Shown: positions 9,080 to 19,000 of the stretch, one piece after another
Layout of the letters: each line of letters begins with the position of its first letter
Numbering within the stretch: the stretch's first letter is position 1
NCBI RefSeq assembly: GCF_022869165.1
Contig: NZ_CP094929.1
Location: forward strand, 1,922,001-1,986,000
Origin: Sphaerochaeta associata
GTDB taxonomy: Bacteria; Spirochaetota; Spirochaetia; Sphaerochaetales; Sphaerochaetaceae
Length of the DNA: 64,000 nt
Direction of reading: 5' to 3'
The notes under the pieces: model-generated
What the model saw: only the letters and a program-made list of their open reading frames with translations
The model's database searches: none
What the model was told of the DNA's origin: nothing
Made by a program: the position numbers and the translations under genes

Positions 9080-9972
9080 GAGTAGTGCACCCACCTTTTT
9101 TGCATGACAAACTGGAAAATCGTCACAATCAGGATGATTACAAAAAGCACCAAGCTCACAGCCACCCCATACCCTTTCTCAAAGGCTACGAAGCTGCGGT
9201 CGTAGAAGTAGTAGACCAAGGATGAGGAGTACTGGATCGCCAAGGAGGTCGAGCGGATCATTAAAAAGATGAAGTCAAAGATTTGAAAGACATTGATGAT
9301 GCTGATGGTGATGACAAAAAATAGTGTCGGGGAGAGCAAAGGCAAGGTGATGCGGAAAAAAGACTGCATCGTGCCTGCTCCATCGATGAGAGCAGCCTCA
9401 TAGTACATGGTCGGTATATTCTGCATCCCGGCAAGCAGAATGACCATCTGCGTTGCCAGCATGGACCAGATGAGAACGATGCTGACAGAATATAAGACGA
9501 CATCAGGTTCACTAAGCCATGCCACACTCTCAAGCTTGAGTGCATTAAGCAGGACGTTGATCAAGCCGAATTTATAGTTGAACAACCAACGCCACAAAAT
9601 GCCGATCGCCGCCGGCATGGTGATGGCGGGAAGGAAGAGCAAGGTCCTGAACATGGTGCTCATGCGTTGCAGCTTGGAGAGAAGAAATGCATTGAGGGTA
9701 GAGAGTATTACAATGGCAGGAACGCACAACACTACATACATCAAGGTGTTGGAGAGCGAGCGATGGAACTTGGGATCTGCGAACAGACGCCGGTAGTTCT
9801 CCAGACCTATGAACCGGGGCTTTCCGAAAGAACCGAGGTCGGTGAAGCTGAAATAGACATTTTGAAAGAATGCAAAAAAGTAGAAGACACCCAACCCCAC
9901 CAGCAGCGGCAGGAGGAAGAACAGGGCGGCCTTTCGTTCCTGTTTATACAGGTAATGAGGTGTTCTACTCAC
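9076..9972 (-). CDS. Sugar ABC transporter permease, MalF type
   Basis: A 298-residue membrane protein with a cytoplasmic N-terminus (SRTPHYLYKQERKAALFF), six helices, and an EAA loop around MYYEAALIDGAGTMQSFFRI. It forms the heterodimeric channel with the next gene product. The start is most likely the GTG at 9972, because TGGAGG sits six bases upstream; it overlaps the end of the PfkB gene by eight bases. A second GTG at 9993 is less well placed. Both overlaps indicate one tightly coupled operon. Confidence 0.85.
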   Translation of the reverse strand: MSRTPHYLYKQERKAALFFLLPLLVGLGVFYFFAFFQNVYFSFTDLGSFGKPRFIGLENYRRLFADPKFHRSLSNTLMYVVLCVPAIVILSTLNAFLLSKLQRMSTMFRTLLFLPAITMPAAIGILWRWLFNYKFGLINVLLNALKLESVAWLSEPDVVLYSVSIVLIWSMLATQMVILLAGMQNIPTMYYEAALIDGAGTMQSFFRITLPLLSPTLFFVITISIINVFQIFDFIFLMIRSTSLAIQYSSSLVYYFYDRSFVAFEKGYGVAVSLVLFVIILIVTIFQFVMQKRWVHYS

Positions 9973-10885
9973 AGAAAGCCTCCATACAATCACCCGTTAT
10001 CAAAGGGGACACAGACTCCTTTGCTGAAGCGGTAAGAGATCCAAGATAGGAGCCGTACTGCATACAACGCTGTAAACTTGCATTGTGCACCAAGGCATAT
10101 ATGAAGCCCGCAGCGAAGGAATCTCCGCTGCCTGTGGTGTTCACCACCGTCACCTCAAATGCCGGACTATGCAGCAAATCACCCTCTTTGGTAAGCGCAC
10201 AACAGCCATCAGCGCCAAGAGTGATGACTGGAATGGGTACAAAAGCCTGCAATGCCTGCATGATTGGGTACAAGTCCTTTTCGCCGGTAATGCTCTTGGC
10301 CTCGCCAAGGTTCATAAACACCCAATCGACAAGCCGGGCCTGGTGCTTGCTCTCTTCACTCCACTGTAGACTATCCTGATACCCCAGACCAGTGGAAAAG
10401 GAGGCACCCTTCCCTCTTTGAACGGCAATAAATCGTTGCACACAAGCAAGGCCAAGATACTCGAAGCAGATATGCACATGCCTGAACGACTGCTCGGTCA
10501 TCGCTTGGAGCTGACTAGCAAGTGATTTCTCAAGTAAACAACGGCTTTGCACCCAGGTAAGGAACGAGCGGTCGGTCTTTCCATGCATGATCAGGCTGAG
10601 ATTGGTCTTCTCCCCCTCCATGGTGACCACACTTGCTGTGTCTACATGCTCCATCCTGAGAAGTTGCACCAGCTGGCTTCCCAAGGCATCGTCACCCACA
10701 GAGGCTGCCAATGCACTGTTCAGGCCGAGTTTGGCAAGGGCGATTGCCACAATGGCATTCCCTCCCGCCGACAGCGTGTAGGAGTCAAGAAACATCTCCT
10801 CTCCCGGCTGGGGCAAGCCGGTAAACCCTTCGAGCAGGAGATCGCAGTAGATGGGTCCGACGGTGAGGACGGTTTGGTCTTTCAT
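9965..10885 (-). CDS. PfkB-family carbohydrate kinase
   Basis: A 306-residue sugar kinase of the ribokinase/PfkB fold. The N-terminal half has the GG-type substrate loop (SAGGNAIVAIALAKLG). The C-terminal signature NTTGSGDSFAAGF carries the catalytic Asp and anion hole, with N in place of the usual first D. It probably phosphorylates the imported sugar or the monosaccharide released by the GH4 enzyme; the position phosphorylated cannot be told. The ATG at 10885 overlaps the stop of the GH4 gene as ATGA and is preceded by AGGACAGGA. It is the second gene of the operon. Confidence 0.85.
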   Translation of the reverse strand: MKDQTVLTVGPIYCDLLLEGFTGLPQPGEEMFLDSYTLSAGGNAIVAIALAKLGLNSALAASVGDDALGSQLVQLLRMEHVDTASVVTMEGEKTNLSLIMHGKTDRSFLTWVQSRCLLEKSLASQLQAMTEQSFRHVHICFEYLGLACVQRFIAVQRGKGASFSTGLGYQDSLQWSEESKHQARLVDWVFMNLGEAKSITGEKDLYPIMQALQAFVPIPVITLGADGCCALTKEGDLLHSPAFEVTVVNTTGSGDSFAAGFIYALVHNASLQRCMQYGSYLGSLTASAKESVSPLITGDCMEAFCE

Positions 10886-12210
10886 CGTCCTGTCCTCATA
10901 CAATCGTAGAGAGAGGCTGCATCGGCGCCGACAAAGGGGTGCATTCCCAGTGCCTCGATGGCATTCCTCTCTGATTGCGAAGCGACGGCCTCGATGACCT
11001 TGCGCTCATAGCTCTTCATCTGCATCAGCAGTGCCCGAGAGGACGGATGCAAAGCTGAAGCGGTTCCGATGGGAGCAAACCATCCGTCCCGGGGAAGTGT
11101 TGAGACTTCAATGACATCGTCATCGGCCAAAGCCGGATCAAAGCCGTTGTTCGGTATATTGAGGATCAATGGCTTCTTGCTGATGCCCATGACCGAAGAG
11201 AGTACATCCAATGCAATAGCATCATAGCCGTTGGCATTGTGTTGTTCCAATAGCGAAAAGACAGGAAGGGAGCGGTCTCGACCCGACTCCAAAGCCATAT
11301 AGGACCCGTTTCTTGCATCCATATAGTGATTGAAAGCATCAAGTGCATCCACTGTTCCTGCACCGAGAGCCTTATACAGCTCCTCATCCAGAATCTTGAT
11401 GGTCTGGGCACGGCTCAGCGGAGACTTTTTCTGGTTTTCCACGATCGTTTTCGTGTGCTCATAGTAGTACAGGTATTCATTGGGAATCGTTCGTGTTTTT
11501 CTGATATGAGATTCCAAATCTTGATAGAAGGGCTCCTTCTCGAAGAATAGTGGCAACTTGGTATCGATCAGGTCTCCAAGCATCTCCTTACCTTTGAGCT
11601 GCATCCCGTACACCCAGCCAAGGTGGTTGATTCCGTAATAGTGAAGCAATACATCCTCTGCATCACAGCCGTAGATCTCTGAAGCATAAGTTGCAACCAT
11701 TTGGGGCGCATCGCAAATGCCGATGATCTTCCGGAACCCTGTAAGCGAGTGAACCGCCTGGGTTACCAGGCCCGAAGGGTTGGTGAAATTGATCAATGTT
11801 GCCTTGGGTGCAACCTTCTCGAGCAGACGTACCTGCTGCAGCACCACCGGAATGGTTCGCAATGCAAGAAAGAATCCACCGACTCCGACCGTCTCCTGCC
11901 CTATCTGCGAACACCTCATTGCGGTCAGCTCATCAGCGATTCTCTGTTCCTGCCCTCCCACCCTGATGGACGAGAACACATAATCGGCTCCTTCCAACGC
12001 TTCCTCAAGCGTTTTGCACAGCACGATGCGGATGGTATTCCGGTGAGATGCGAGTATGCGGGTTAAAAGCGTGCGGTCAAGCAAAGCAAGCTTTTGTGTG
12101 TCGATATCGTACAAGTGGATTGTATCAAACACAAGTTCCGTTCGGTTCAGCAAGGAGTGCAACAGTAAGGGAAATCGAGGACTTGCAGCTCCCAGAATGG
12201 TCAGTTTCAT
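10882..12210 (-). CDS. Glycoside hydrolase family 4 (6-phospho-beta-glucosidase-like)
   Basis: A 442-residue GH4 enzyme, a family that cleaves glycosides by an NAD+- and Mn2+-dependent oxidation/elimination route. The family-wide landmarks are present: an N-terminal dinucleotide fold (MKLTILGAASPR), RVGGQEQRIADE, QIGQETVGVGGFF, NFTNPSGLVTQA, GICDAP with the metal-ligand Cys, and YGINHLGW with the metal-ligand His. The spacing and IGQET...GG resemble LicH/CelF-type 6-phospho-beta-glucosidases more than alpha-galactosidases. As first gene of the operon it is read from the promoter at 12239-12267. The start at 12210 follows AAGGAA; an upstream ATG at 12228 is less likely. No PTS gene is seen, so the kinase next door may supply the phosphate. 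Confidence 0.85.
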   Translation of the reverse strand: MKLTILGAASPRFPLLLHSLLNRTELVFDTIHLYDIDTQKLALLDRTLLTRILASHRNTIRIVLCKTLEEALEGADYVFSSIRVGGQEQRIADELTAMRCSQIGQETVGVGGFFLALRTIPVVLQQVRLLEKVAPKATLINFTNPSGLVTQAVHSLTGFRKIIGICDAPQMVATYASEIYGCDAEDVLLHYYGINHLGWVYGMQLKGKEMLGDLIDTKLPLFFEKEPFYQDLESHIRKTRTIPNEYLYYYEHTKTIVENQKKSPLSRAQTIKILDEELYKALGAGTVDALDAFNHYMDARNGSYMALESGRDRSLPVFSLLEQHNANGYDAIALDVLSSVMGISKKPLILNIPNNGFDPALADDDVIEVSTLPRDGWFAPIGTASALHPSSRALLMQMKSYERKVIEAVASQSERNAIEALGMHPFVGADAASLYDCMRTGR

Positions 12211-12238
12211 AGTTCTTTCCTTCGACATGCGTACTCAT

Positions 12239-12267
12239 ATTGTATGAGGTAAACGTTTTCCCGTCAA
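12239..12267 (-). promoter_or_regulatory. Promoter of the GH4 sugar operon with LacI-type operator in the spacer
   Basis: On the minus strand TTGACG and TACAAT are separated by exactly 17 bases. The spacer contains GGAAAACGTTTACC (12248-12261), a near-perfect palindrome centred on AAACGTTT, the hallmark of LacI/GalR-family operators. A repressor bound there would block RNA polymerase directly. The lacI gene at 12349-13332 is the obvious candidate. Confidence 0.75.
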
Positions 12268-12348
12268 GAAAAGTTTTTCATTTTTTTCCTGCTATCACTG
12301 CATCTGGCTTTCTCATTGTCTTTTATGTCAAACAGATACTGCTGTACC

Positions 12349-13332
12349 CTACCCGACGCTGTCTCCTGTCTGGATTCTATGGGCAAGCAAGGTAACCGGC
12401 GCAACCTTCTCTCCCTGTAAGAGCGTAAGCAGATGAGTGGCCGATTGCACCCCTATCTGTATAATAGGCTGGCTGACTGTAGCAAGTGTTGGATTGAGAA
12501 ACCTTGATAAGGCAATACCGTCAAAGCCCAAGACGGACAAGTCTTGTGGTATACGAAGACCGGCATCCAATGCAGTTCTCATTACACCGATGGCCATCTC
12601 ATCGCTGAGGACGAACACCGAGTCAAACGTTTTTTTGCTTGCCAACAGCCGCTCCATGGCCTCACTACCAGACTCGACGGTGTAATTGCCGGGTACCACC
12701 AATGCTGGATCGAAAGACAGTCCCGCTTCCTCCAAGGCGGTCTTGTAGCCTTGCAGGCGCTTGTCACCAACCGAGTAACCCCAGCCGCCGATCAAGGCGA
12801 TGTGCTTTTTGCCAAGGGAGAGCAAATAGTTCGTTCCATCATAGGATGCTTGGAAGTCATCAATCCGAACCTGGGGAAACGGGAGGTCGGGGATGTCGAT
12901 GCCGGCAAGAACAATCGGAATCTGACTTTTTTTCAGTTGGTCGTACACCTTGGGGTTGCTTGTCTCATGCATCAACAGCATGCCGTCCACCCGGTTCTCA
13001 AGCAGGAGGTCCAAATAAACGCGGACGCTGGATACCGTGTCCTTGACCCGGCAAACCAATACCTTGTAGCCCGCCTCTTCCAGCACGTGTTCAGCTTGTG
13101 AGAAGACCATCTGATGATAGAGCTCCGAGACTTCAGGAATGATAAGGCCGATGGTGAAGGTTTTCTTGAGCACCATGCTTCTGGCAACATGGTTCGCTAC
13201 GTACCCTTCTTTTTCTATGCAAGCCAGTACCTGCTGCTTCAGATCCTCACTTACAAACTTTGTCCCATTCAACACACGAGACACCGTTGCAACTGAAACA
13301 CCGGCTTCCTTGGCTATCTCCTTGATTCCCAT
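12349..13332 (-). CDS. LacI-family transcriptional repressor
   Basis: A 327-residue regulator. The N-terminal helix-turn-helix is MGIKEIAKEAGVSVATVSRV, followed by the hinge-type segment LNGTKFVSEDLKQQV and a periplasmic-binding-like sugar domain (TFTIGLIIPEVSELYHQMV onward). The start at 13332 has AAAGGAAG upstream; a longer frame to 13383 adds residues foreign to the family. It lies upstream of the GH4 operon on the same strand, with its own promoter. The palindrome at 12248-12261 fits this protein class, so it is the likely local repressor, induced by the imported sugar or its phosphate. Confidence 0.9.
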   Translation of the reverse strand: MGIKEIAKEAGVSVATVSRVLNGTKFVSEDLKQQVLACIEKEGYVANHVARSMVLKKTFTIGLIIPEVSELYHQMVFSQAEHVLEEAGYKVLVCRVKDTVSSVRVYLDLLLENRVDGMLLMHETSNPKVYDQLKKSQIPIVLAGIDIPDLPFPQVRIDDFQASYDGTNYLLSLGKKHIALIGGWGYSVGDKRLQGYKTALEEAGLSFDPALVVPGNYTVESGSEAMERLLASKKTFDSVFVLSDEMAIGVMRTALDAGLRIPQDLSVLGFDGIALSRFLNPTLATVSQPIIQIGVQSATHLLTLLQGEKVAPVTLLAHRIQTGDSVG

Positions 13333-13383
13333 CGATACTTCCTTTCTCAACTCGAGCATGAACCGATTCAAGGGAAAATGCAA

Positions 13384-13412
13384 GTAATAGTGGATGATCC
13401 AACCTCTGGCAA
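13384..13412 (-). promoter_or_regulatory. Probable lacI promoter
   Basis: TTGCCA and TATTAC on the minus strand are spaced 17 bases apart and lie about 50 bases before the lacI start. No AAACGTTT-type operator is seen here, so autoregulation is not indicated. Confidence 0.5.
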
Positions 13413-13453
13413 ATCTGTGCAGGAGCTATTTTCATGATGATTCATTTTCTGTA

Positions 13454-13482
13454 TTGACCATCGATATCTGTTTCAATATGAT
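13454..13482 (+). promoter_or_regulatory. Promoter of the CPBP protease gene
   Basis: TTGACC, a 17-base spacer and TATGAT lie about 45 bases upstream of the ATG at 13528, in an AT-rich divergent region shared with lacI. Confidence 0.65.
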
Positions 13483-13527
13483 ATATTACATCGGTTATAT
13501 ATCTTACGCTATATATTGGGAGCATCT

Positions 13528-14226
13528 ATGTTTCGCAAGTTTGAAAGCAAACCCGTAACCCATGCAGTTTTCTGGATCGCCCTGTACATCGCCATAGTCA
13601 ATATCGGAGATTCACTTGGAGGCATTCCTAATCTCGCTACCAGTCTTCTGTTGACCGTTTTTTCGATGGTGCTCTTTTTCTACTCGAAAACCAGAATACC
13701 TGTAGGTTTTGACAGCTTTTCCAAAAGCAATGCAAAAAGGACCTTGTACTATCTGCCCCTTGCAGCCTTGGTTGGCCTTGGCTTCCTTGGAGGAATCGAT
13801 TCATCCCTCTCTTTTTCGGATATCCTGATTGCAGTGCTGCTGATGACCAACGTTGGCTTTGTGGAGGAGTTGTTGTTCCGCGGCTATTTGCTTGAGGCCA
13901 TTGAGAAGGGCAAAGGCAGGAAACGCGCGGTAATCATCAGCGGCATCACCTTCGGTATCGGACATATTGTCAATATCCTGCGCGGCTACGATGCAAGCGA
14001 GCTTGCCGTCCAGATTGCAGGGGCCGTAGCCATCGGCCTCGTCCTTGCTCTATTAGTGGTTCTGACCAGGAATCTCATCCCTGGCATCCTCTTTCACATA
14101 CTGTTCAATATCGGCGGAACCATCACTGTAGAAGAAAGCAGCAGTGAAGGGGTCCTGCTGCTTTTGATCATTGGAATTTGTGCGGCCTACCTGCTGTATC
14201 TGCTCAGGCAGCTGAACAAGCAGTAA
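13528..14226 (+). CDS. CPBP family intramembrane glutamic endopeptidase
   Basis: A 232-residue, almost entirely hydrophobic protein with about seven or eight predicted membrane helices. All three CPBP/Abi motifs are present: EELLFRG (the two catalytic Glu and the Arg), FGIGHIVN, and HILFN near the C-terminus. Relatives include eukaryotic Rce1, which trims prenylated proteins, and bacterial bacteriocin-immunity proteins; the role here is unknown. I prefer the ATG at 13528 with GGGAG upstream over a TTG at 13516. It is a single gene, divergent from lacI and ending seven bases from the convergent hydrogenase operon. Confidence 0.85.
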   Translation: MFRKFESKPVTHAVFWIALYIAIVNIGDSLGGIPNLATSLLLTVFSMVLFFYSKTRIPVGFDSFSKSNAKRTLYYLPLAALVGLGFLGGIDSSLSFSDILIAVLLMTNVGFVEELLFRGYLLEAIEKGKGRKRAVIISGITFGIGHIVNILRGYDASELAVQIAGAVAIGLVLALLVVLTRNLIPGILFHILFNIGGTITVEESSSEGVLLLLIIGICAAYLLYLLRQLNKQ

Positions 14227-14233
14227 CAGACAC

Positions 14234-16018
14234 TCAGTCAAACGGATATTCCAAGCGCTTGGTATACGTTGTATGCAGCAGGTGGTGACTCATCTGCGAC
14301 AACGGCTGGTCCAAGAACCGTGCGTACAGGTCCTTGATCGCAGGGTTCTCGTGGGACTTCCGTATTGGTTTGCTTCTATCCTCCTCGTAGATCGACTGAG
14401 CACGCTTTGCCCGGATGTCGTCATTTGTTGGAATGGGTTGTCCTCCACCCCCAAGGCAGCCGTCGGGACAGGTCATCACTTCGATGAAGGTATAGGGGCT
14501 TGTCCCTGCCTTGATCTGATCAAGCAGGACCCGGGCGTTGGCCAAGGTATTGGCTACCGCCACCTTGACCGTACTTTCGCCGATCTGCAGGGCGGCCTCT
14601 CGAATTCCCTTTCGCTCGCGAAGTGAGGCGAACTCAACCTCTTGCAGGACACTTCCGGTCAGCTTCTCAACTGCGGTTCTCAGCGCAGCTTCCATCACCC
14701 CGCCTGATGATGCAAAAATTACGGCGCCTCCGGTGGAGGCCCCCAAGGGATCGTCAAACTCCCCTTCTCCAAGCGAGGCGAAATCGATGCCCACCATCTT
14801 GAGCATTTTGGCAAGCTCACGGGTGGTGAGAGCCCAATCGACATCACAGAAGCGGTCCTCCTCTGAAAGATTCATTCGCTCCTTCCAATACGAGAACGAG
14901 CTGTCCATTTCGCTGCGACCAGCCTCGAACTTTTTTGCCGTACAGGGCATGATTGAAACAACCCGGATAGAACGGGGATCAAGTTGCGCCTGCTCGGCAT
15001 AGAATGTCTTGGCGATGGCGCCGAACATCTGCTGGGGTGATTTACAGGAGGAGAGATGCCCGACCTGCTCGGGATAGAAGGTCTCGATGAACTTGATCCA
15101 CCCCGGCGAACAACTGGTAATCATGGGAAGCTGTCCCTGATGGGTGAGTCGATGGATCAACTCATACGCTTCCTCCATGATGGTAAGGTCGGCGGTGAAC
15201 TGCGTGTCGAACACTTTGTCGAAGCCCAGGGATCTGAGCGCACCAACCATTTTGCCGGTGACCAAGCTTCCCTCTCCGAGCCCCATTGCTTCACCCAACC
15301 CCACCCTGATGGCAGGAGCCGTTTGGACCAGTACGGTCAGCGATGGATCGTGAAGCGCATCAAAGACCTGCTGGACCTGGCTTTTCTCGGTAATGGCCGC
15401 AGTCGGGCATACAAGTGAACACTGCCCGCAGTTGGTGCATACCGAGTTTCCCAATCCTTGGTCGTAGAAGGTGGCTACCTTCGTCTTCAGTCCGCGTCCT
15501 GTCAGCTGAATCGCCGAGACCGACTGCATTGAGGCACACACCTCTACACAGCGATTGCAGAGTATGCAGGCATTCGGGTCGCGGATAAGTGATGCAGAGG
15601 TGGCATCAACTTCCTCGAATTTCTTTTTTGTCCTGGGAAACCTGCTTGTTCTTACACCAAGCTGCTGGCTGAGTGCCTGCAGTTCGCAGTTGAGATTGCG
15701 TTCACAGGTGGTGCAGAGAAGCGGATGGTTGGCCAATACCAATTCCAGATTGAGTTTCCTGGCATGGAGGACCCGCTCGGTTTGCGTCTTGATCACCATG
15801 CCCGGCATTACAGAGTGCATGCACGATCGCACCAAGCGCTTTGCTCCCTCAACCTCCACCACGCACACACCGCAGGAACCATGGGAACTTACATCCTTAA
15901 GGTAACAGAGCGTAGGAACCTTGATGCCGGCAGCCAGGCAGGCATCGAGAATACGGGTACCTCGTTCAACGGTGACGGGTTTTCCATCGATGGTACAGCT
16001 GATCATCTGCTCATCCAT
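14234..16018 (-). CDS. hydA: [FeFe] hydrogenase catalytic subunit (HydA/HndD)
   Basis: A 594-residue multi-cluster hydrogenase that makes or consumes H2. The N-terminal [2Fe-2S] domain (residues about 6-75) is followed by a His/Cys [4Fe-4S] motif (HPLLCTTCERNLNC), two ferredoxin-type clusters (CILCNRCVEVC, CTNCGQCSLVCP), and the H-cluster domain with its three signatures TSCSPGW, MPCTAKKFE and MTCPDGCLGGGGQ. A small-subunit-like tail follows. This is the layout of HndD and of the HydA subunits of trimeric bifurcating enzymes. AGGAGG precedes the ATG, which overlaps the end of the upstream subunit gene by eight bases. The maturases HydE, HydF and HydG are not in the window. Confidence 0.92.
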   Translation of the reverse strand: MDEQMISCTIDGKPVTVERGTRILDACLAAGIKVPTLCYLKDVSSHGSCGVCVVEVEGAKRLVRSCMHSVMPGMVIKTQTERVLHARKLNLELVLANHPLLCTTCERNLNCELQALSQQLGVRTSRFPRTKKKFEEVDATSASLIRDPNACILCNRCVEVCASMQSVSAIQLTGRGLKTKVATFYDQGLGNSVCTNCGQCSLVCPTAAITEKSQVQQVFDALHDPSLTVLVQTAPAIRVGLGEAMGLGEGSLVTGKMVGALRSLGFDKVFDTQFTADLTIMEEAYELIHRLTHQGQLPMITSCSPGWIKFIETFYPEQVGHLSSCKSPQQMFGAIAKTFYAEQAQLDPRSIRVVSIMPCTAKKFEAGRSEMDSSFSYWKERMNLSEEDRFCDVDWALTTRELAKMLKMVGIDFASLGEGEFDDPLGASTGGAVIFASSGGVMEAALRTAVEKLTGSVLQEVEFASLRERKGIREAALQIGESTVKVAVANTLANARVLLDQIKAGTSPYTFIEVMTCPDGCLGGGGQPIPTNDDIRAKRAQSIYEEDRSKPIRKSHENPAIKDLYARFLDQPLSQMSHHLLHTTYTKRLEYPFD

Positions 16019-19000
16019 TGCTCACCTCCTGGATTTTGATATCGCAACGCAGACAGCGTGCGGCTTCCATGCGGGCTTGACGGCCGGTGTACCCACGATT
16101 CACCTCGGCAAAAGAGAGGTGACGATCTTTGGGTGCCAGCTTTACTGCATTGATGGCCTTCCCCTCATAGAGTGTTTTTCCCACCGTATTGTCGTAGGAA
16201 AAGGTGGTGAAAAGCGTATCAAAACGGTCGATGCCCATCAGCGTCCTGTCTATGATGCGTGCAACCTCCTTGCCCTGCCCCATTGCCTGGGCTGCCGTGG
16301 AAGGACCGGTGATCACATCCCCGATCGCCCAGACATTTTCCAAATTCGTTCTATACCCGTAGTGCGTCGCCTCGAGGTACCCATGCTTGGAGACGGAAAG
16401 TCCCAAACGAGTCAGCAGCGGCGTGTCAACGCGTTCTCCTATGGCTACGATGACGGTGTCGCAGTCAAGGACGCTCTTCTTCTCACTCTCCGTCCTCTGC
16501 CTTCTTCCACTGAGGTCGTAGCTGCCCAGCTGCAGCTGATGCACTTCAAGACCTCGTATCCGTCCATCTGCACCGCGCAACACCTGCGAGGGGGCTACAT
16601 CGAACACAAAGGTGATGCCCTCAGCGAACGCTTCCTCGATCTCGCTTCGGTTGGCGGGCATCTCATCCCTGCCGCGGCGATAGGCTACGGTCACATTACA
16701 GCCCGTTCTCCACAGGGAGCGGGCGACATCGATGGCAACGTTGCCGCCGCCGAGAATCACGACCTGCCTGCCCACATCGGCTTGCTGCCCTTCACTGAGA
16801 AGCCTGAGCACCTCGGTTCCCTGCAGGTAGCCCGGGCCTTCACTTCCAGCCAGGTCAAGATTTGCATGGTGATACGAACCCAAGGCGAGAATCACCGCAT
16901 CGCTGTCAGCCTGAAGAGATGGCAACTGAACATCACGGCCAAGTGCCTTACCCAAGGCAAAGCGAACGCCAAGCGTTGTGTAAAGCTCAAGTTCCTTCTC
17001 CAACACTTCCTTGGGAAGCCGGTAGTTGGGAATGCCGTAGCGAAGGACTCCTCCGGCCTTTTGGTGTTCGTCATAGATGGTCACCTCGTGCCCCAGCCTC
17101 CTGAGGTAGAAGGCTGCCGACAATCCTGCAGGGCCCGCCCCTATGATGGCAATACGCTTGTTGGTTTGTGCAGGCATCCTTCCCAAAAGCCCCTGATATA
17201 CATCCTGCTCCTGCCCCATCTTGTACAGGGTATCGGCAAGGTAGCGATGCAACTCTCCCTGATGCACCGGACCGTCCAGGTCGTCGCGCCTGCAGCGCAT
17301 CTGGCAGTGAAAGTGACAGATGCGGCCCAAGGTGCCCGGCAGAGGGTTGTCCTCCAACGTGGAGGTAAAGGCTTCAACAAGACGGTCTTCCTTCAGGAGG
17401 GCGATGTACGAAGGGATTCGCATGGTAAGCGGACAGGAGTTGGAGCAAAGCTCCCCCACCAAGGTTTCGCAGGTTCCAGCCTCACACTTGTGCCGTTTGA
17501 TGTGACTCTCATACTCCTCGGAAAAATAGTTGAGGGTGGTCAACACCGGGTTCATTGCAGACTGGCCCAAGCCGCACAGAGCGGTGTCGCTGATATGCAG
17601 GCCCAGCTCCTTGAGTGTCTGAAGGTCCTCCTCCTTACCCTCTCCTTCACAGATGCCTGAGACCAGAGCCAGAGCCTGGCTCAGACCTTCCCTGCAGGGC
17701 GTACAGGTGCCGCAGGACTCCTTGGTGGTGAACTCCAAAAAGTACCGGGCGGAGTCGACCATGCAGTTGTCGCTGTCCATGACGACCATTCCCCCCGATC
17801 CCATGATGGCTCCCAGAGCACCAAGGCTCTCGTAGTCGATGCTGCTGCCAAACAATCGTGCAGGAATGCATCCACCCGAGGGGCCTCCACTTTGCACGGC
17901 CTTGATTTTCTTGTTTACGTTGACCGACCCGCCTCCTGCTTCATAGATGAGGGTGGTAAGCTTTTCGCCAAGTGGCAGCTCGACCAGGCCGGTATTCTTC
18001 ACCTTCCCTACCAGTGAGAACACCTTGGTCCCCGGACTCGCAGGATTGCCGATCCTGGCAAACCATGCGCTTCCCTTGCCTATGATAAGGGGAATATTGC
18101 ACCAGGTTTCCAAATTGTTGATGGTGGTGGGACGACCTAGAAATCCCTTTTGGGATGGGAAGGGAGGTTTTACCCTCGCCCTTCCGGCTTTTCCTTCAAG
18201 GGAGGCGATCAAAGCTGTTTCCTCACCGCAGACAAACGCTCCCGCCCCCTCCACCACAGAGAGATTGAAGCTGAAGCGGCGTCCTAGAATATCGTCACCG
18301 AGCAAACCCATCTGGTAGGCTTGGTCGATGGCGACGCGCAGCCGGTCGACTGCAAGTGGATATTCTGCGCGTACGTAGACGATTCCCTCCTGTGCACCGG
18401 TGGCATAACCGGCGATGGCCATGCCTTCGATGAGCATGTGGGGATCGCTTTCCATCTCATTGCGGTTCATGTAGGCACCGGGATCGCCTTCATCCGCGTT
18501 GCAGAGGAGGAACTTGGAATCTCCGGGTTCCTTGGCCATCAACTCCCACTTCATGCCGGTGGAAAAGCCAGCACCTCCTCGTCCGCGAAGCTTTGAGTCT
18601 TTCACTTCAGCAAGCACTTCGCTTCGACTCATCCCCCCAATAACTTTCTCCAGCGAGCGATACCCGCCGACGGCCACATACTCTGCAATGTTTGCAGGAT
18701 CGATGAGGCCTGCATCACGCAGCACCAGTTTCTTCTGAGCGTGAAAGAAAGGAACTTCATGCCAATGCATGAGCTCTTCAAACCCCTCCCCGTAGGGGTG
18801 AAACGCCAGATGATGATCCCACTCGGTAATTTTACACAAGGCCTTGGGCTTGAAGTATTCACCTTCGGCCAGACTGTCGAGAATGAGAGGAACATCGGCA
18901 ACCTCCACCTTTGACAGCCATACCAAGGGTTTGGCGGGCAGGTAGAGCGAGACCAATGGTTCTTCGCTGCAGCAGCCGAAGCAGCCTACACTGCGCAGGC

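Noticed and set aside
12625-12640. A second AAACGTTT-like element inside lacI
   Set aside because: It lies in the coding sequence, is not flanked by a matching half-site (a run of T follows), and has no promoter beside it.
15921-17660. A 579-codon open frame on the plus strand opposite the HydB-NfnB gene
   Set aside because: It is a mirror of a gene with clear Fe-S and flavin motifs; its product has no recognisable domain and no ribosome site.
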